Positions 61,612 to 64,000 of a stretch of 64,000 bases of DNA are shown here, in pieces. A program made the position numbers and the translations under genes. The DNA lies in assembly GCF_002844195.1 (NCBI RefSeq), contig NZ_PEND01000001.1:248001-312000 (forward strand). Reading direction: 5' to 3'. How positions within the stretch are numbered: the stretch's first letter is position 1; every line of letters starts with the position of its first letter. The stretch is from Halegenticoccus soli (lineage in GTDB: Archaea; Halobacteriota; Halobacteria; Halobacteriales; Haloferacaceae). The notes beneath the pieces are model-generated. The model was not told the DNA's origin and did no database searches. It saw only the letters and a list, made by a program, of their open reading frames with translations.

Positions 61612-62046
61612 ATGGCCGTCGTGAGCGTCTCGATGGACGATAGGCTGCTCGAACGGGTCGACGAGTTCGTCGCGGACCACGGCTACACCGGCCGCAGCGA
61701 GGTCGTCCGCGAAGCGGTGCGAGCGCTGCTGGGCGAGTTCCGCGACCGGCGGCTCGCCGACCGAAACCTGGCGGGCGCCGTCACGGCGCTTTTCGAGTAC
61801 GACAGCCCCGACGTCGAGGCGCGGATGACGGAGCTCCGCCGCGAGCACGGGTCGCTCATCGCGTCCAACGCCCACCACTGCGTCCGCGACAACGGCGGGT
61901 GCGTCGAGTCGTTCGTCGTCGAGGGCGACCTCGCGGAGATCTCGGCGTTCGTCGCCAAGCTCCGCGCGTCGGCAGAGACCGTGACCGTCGAGTACTCGCT
62001 CGCGCCGACTGACGCGATCGGCGAGCCGCTGTTTCCCGACCGCTGA
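61612..62046 (+). CDS. NikR paralogue with altered metal site
   Basis: A 144-residue paralogue of the upstream NikR. The DNA-binding part is almost the same ([20 protein letters not shown]). In the metal domain only His88 is kept. His77 is Arg, the second His of HxH is Cys90 (NAHHCVRDNGG), and the Cys is displaced by one residue to Cys97. It also has an extra His (His89). The set Cys90, Cys97, His88 could prefer another metal such as zinc, copper or cobalt, or a redox signal (inference). The start follows TTTTTAATAC, similar to the promoter of the first copy. Confidence 0.88.
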   Translation: MAVVSVSMDDRLLERVDEFVADHGYTGRSEVVREAVRALLGEFRDRRLADRNLAGAVTALFEYDSPDVEARMTELRREHGSLIASNAHHCVRDNGGCVESFVVEGDLAEISAFVAKLRASAETVTVEYSLAPTDAIGEPLFPDR

Positions 62047-62085
62047 CGTCGCCGGATTCGGTCGCCTCTCGCCCCCTCGGGGCGA

Positions 62086-62751
62086 TCAGCCGTCGAACTC
62101 GGCGACGTCCCTTCCGATCGAGACGACGTTCTTCACGAGGTTGCCGTGCGCCCGCTGTAACCGCTCGGACAGCGCCTGCTGGGAGATGCCGAACTCGGCG
62201 GCGAGCTCCTCGGTCGACGCGCGGCTCGGTATCTCGTAGTATCCGCGCTCGAACGCCTCCTTGACGGCCTCGTACTGGCTCTCCGTGAGGTCGAACTGCG
62301 CGCGCCGGGCCTTGTCGATCTCGTAGATCCGGTCGACCCGGACGTCGATGCCCCGCTCCCGGCAGAAGGCGTTGGCCGCCGCGGCGTCCTCCCGATCCGT
62401 GAACACGATCGTGAGCCGCCAGCTGTCGTCGTCCGTGAACGCCTGCTGAACGACGGCTTGCAGTTCGTTCGTGACGTACTCGACGAGCGTCTCGTTTTCG
62501 ACCCAGTCCATCCGGTAGAGCCACTCCTCGTCGAACTCGGCAAGCAGACGGACGTTCTCGACCGTCGGATCGTCGTCCAGGAGCCGGTTCAGGCGGTCGG
62601 GGTCGCACTTCATCGCCCAGACGAACGGCACGAGCGTCGCCTCCGTCGCCACGACGCGCTCGATCTCGAACTCCGCGTCCGGCATCTGCTCCAGCGTCCG
62701 TTCGAGCATGAACTCGTCCGCCGGCAACGTGACCTCCGCGGCTGTAGGCAT
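62086..62751 (-). CDS. Bat-type helix-turn-helix regulator
   Basis: A 221-residue regulator of the bacterioopsin-activator type. An N-terminal domain (about 1-160: TLPADEFMLERTLEQMPDAE, then WAMKCDPDRLNRLLDDDPTV) is followed by the Bat HTH_10: FDLTESQYEAVKEAFERGYY, RASTEELAAEFGISQQALSE and RLQRAHGNLVKN. The N-terminal region may bind an effector. Convergent with the NikR paralogue, 39 bases apart. Target unknown. Confidence 0.9.
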   Translation of the reverse strand: MPTAAEVTLPADEFMLERTLEQMPDAEFEIERVVATEATLVPFVWAMKCDPDRLNRLLDDDPTVENVRLLAEFDEEWLYRMDWVENETLVEYVTNELQAVVQQAFTDDDSWRLTIVFTDREDAAAANAFCRERGIDVRVDRIYEIDKARRAQFDLTESQYEAVKEAFERGYYEIPSRASTEELAAEFGISQQALSERLQRAHGNLVKNVVSIGRDVAEFDG

Positions 62752-62965
62752 CGAGGGGGGGTTTGACGCGCAGGGACTTATACGGATTCCCGCCGCCTCG
62801 ATGCCCTCGCTGGCCGGCGGAAACGCGGCGGCGCGCCCGCCGGAAATCGCCCGATGTCGTCGGTAGTCGAGCGCCGGCGGTCCGCCTCGCTCGACTCGCC
62901 ACGGATAAGTAACCTGTTATAACAAGTACGATCGATTACCTTCGTTTGCCGATACACTGTTCGTC

Positions 62966-63652
62966 GTGACGACCGTCGTCGAACTCAATCTGTCTCCTGA
63001 AGCGTTCATTCTCTCTGAAACTGTCGCCGATCACCCCGGGATCGAACTCGCGGTCGTGCGGGCCACCGCGCACCCCTCCGTGCTCGCTCCCATCTTCTGG
63101 GTTTTCGACGCCGACTTCGACGCGCTGACGGCGTCGCTTGAGTCCGATCCGACCGTCCGGGGCGTCGAACTGGTCGCGTCGTTCGACGGCGAGCGGCTGT
63201 ACCGGGCCGAGGACGTCGAGCACGGCGAACTGCTTCGGTACCTCGTCTGCGAGAAGGGGGCGACCGTCCAGCGGGCGTCGCTGTCGGGCGGCCGGTGGCG
63301 GTTCCGGGCGCTGTTCGACGAGCAGGAGAACGTGTCCGGGTTGTTCGACTTCAGCCGCCGACAGGGGCTCGACGTGCGCGTCGACCGGGTGTACCCGCTC
63401 TCCGAGCTCCACCGAGCCGGTCTCGGGCTCTCGGAGGCGCAGTACGAGGCGATCGGGCTGGCTCTGACAGCGGGGTACTACGACATCCCCCGGGAGGCGA
63501 CGATCGCTGACCTCGCCGGCGACCTCGACATCTCCTCGCAGGCGCTGTCCGAGCGGCTGCGGCGCGCGCACGGGGCGCTCGTCCGGGAGGCCGTCCTTCC
63601 CCGGTTCGACGAGCAGTCGCTCTCCGACTCCGACCCGCTCTCCGGCCCGTAG
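62966..63652 (+). CDS. Bat-type helix-turn-helix regulator (second copy)
   Basis: A 228-residue paralogue of the regulator at 62086, divergent from it. It has the same layout: LSPEAFILSETVADHPGIEL, FWVFDADFDALTASLESDPT, a middle region with DEQENVSGLFDFSRRQGLDV, and the HTH_10 block LGLSEAQYEAIGLALTAGYY, DLAGDLDISSQALSERLRRA. The two differ mainly in the central effector region. It probably arose by inverted duplication. AT-rich sequence upstream (62905-62960, TAAGTAACCTGTTATAACAA) holds an inverted-looking GTAACCTGTTATAAC promoter element. Confidence 0.9.
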   Translation: MTTVVELNLSPEAFILSETVADHPGIELAVVRATAHPSVLAPIFWVFDADFDALTASLESDPTVRGVELVASFDGERLYRAEDVEHGELLRYLVCEKGATVQRASLSGGRWRFRALFDEQENVSGLFDFSRRQGLDVRVDRVYPLSELHRAGLGLSEAQYEAIGLALTAGYYDIPREATIADLAGDLDISSQALSERLRRAHGALVREAVLPRFDEQSLSDSDPLSGP

Positions 63653-63780
63653 AGCCGCTCCCACCGCCGCGAAGTCGCTCTCGCCTCCGGTCGGCGAGCG
63701 CTCTCGCCGACCGACCGACGCGCGCCATCGCGTCGCCGAACGGACGACGTGTTTTCGACGCAATAGATCGTAGGTGGGGT

Positions 63781-64000
63781 ATGAACCGCGACGCCGTCCG
63801 GGTGGGGGTGCTGACGCTTCACGACAGCAAGGAGACGAAGGCGATTCTGAACGCGGTCGAGGCGCTCGGCCACCGACCGGAGTGGCTCCGCGAGGAGAAC
63901 ACCGTCTTCCGGGTGGTCGACGGGCGGCCGCGGCTGCGGCCCGACGTGGACGTCGTCGTCAACCGCCTGCTGCTGTCGAACGCCGACCGGCCGGCGGAGC
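63781..64000 (+). CDS. RimK-like ATP-grasp protein, 5' part only
   Basis: The first 73 residues (MNRDAVRVGVLTLHDSKETK, then EWLREENTVFRVVDGRPRLR) of an ATP-grasp ligase of the RimK/LysX kind, running off the right edge. The opening VGVLTLHDSKETKAILNAVE and VDVVVNRLLLSNADRPAE (the last in the pre-ATP-grasp domain) are typical of haloarchaeal RimK-like proteins. The ATP-grasp part is not visible, so the role (glutamate or tetrahydromethanopterin-type ligation) cannot be assigned. Confidence 0.78.
   Translation, partial: MNRDAVRVGVLTLHDSKETKAILNAVEALGHRPEWLREENTVFRVVDGRPRLRPDVDVVVNRLLLSNADRPAE

Overview
The window comes from a halophilic archaeon (Halobacteria). Base composition is very GC-rich, with strongly Asp/Glu-rich proteins. 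Basal transcription factors are archaeal (TFB), most genes are leaderless or have very short leaders behind TATA-like boxes, Tat signals dominate among exported proteins, and the gene families include archaeal Pus10, Bat-type HTH regulators, class III PhaEC with a PhaR/PhaP operon, AglM, and many Cys-pair micro-proteins. I see no rRNA, tRNA, CRISPR array, insertion sequence or integrase.

Layout. 1-7 kb: RNase HII (cut by the window edge), Pus10, a cupredoxin, an EamA transporter, a DUF4112 protein and an unknown Tat-exported protein. 7-16 kb: an orphan FAD oxidoreductase, a two-gene ABC-2 exporter, a DUF457-type membrane hydrolase, TFB, then MmgE/PrpD, HPP and phosphosulfolactate synthase (ComA) on the same strand. 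16-22.6 kb: an SMR (Gdx-like) exporter, an MFS transporter, small zinc proteins, an HpcH/HpaI aldolase and a TetR-MATE operon with a visible operator. 22.8-32.3 kb: a carbohydrate-use locus with a sulfatase, a TIM-barrel isomerase, a Gfo/Idh/MocA oxidoreductase, a complete sugar ABC importer (binding protein, two permeases, UgpC/MsmX-type ATPase) and an IclR regulator. Three copies of the palindrome GTTCAC-N5-GTGAAC surround the IclR gene.

35.4-44.5 kb is an amino-sugar and surface-glycan region: GlmU and GlmS overlapping by one base, a polyprenyl-phosphate sugar transferase, a sugar nucleotidyltransferase, AglM (UDP-glucose dehydrogenase) and a large polytopic membrane protein. The sugar transferase and the nucleotidyltransferase face each other and are both cut off at the same point near 40112-40120. 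This looks like a deletion that removed both 3' ends and anything between them. 44.7-50 kb holds secreted or anchored proteins (GH5-like, beta-helix, lipoprotein) and small winged-helix proteins.

50.2-60.7 kb: a glycogen-debranching-type enzyme, then a polyhydroxyalkanoate (PHA) locus: phaB, phaC, phaE, phaP and phaR on one strand, a divergent phaJ-like hydratase, and nearby a thiolase in which both usual cysteines are serine. The thiolase and reductase would make (R)-3-hydroxyacyl-CoA, PhaJ would supply it from beta-oxidation, PhaEC polymerises it, PhaP coats the granule and PhaR regulates. PhaC carries an extra C-terminal helix-hairpin-helix domain. 61-63.7 kb: two tandem NikR paralogues, one with a rebuilt metal site, and two divergent Bat-type HTH regulators. 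The window ends inside a RimK-like ATP-grasp gene.

The observations I rate highest are the double truncation at 40.1 kb, the helix-hairpin-helix fused to PhaC (a possible granule-to-DNA tether), the Cys-type NikR paralogue, the Ser-type thiolase, and the IclR palindrome set.
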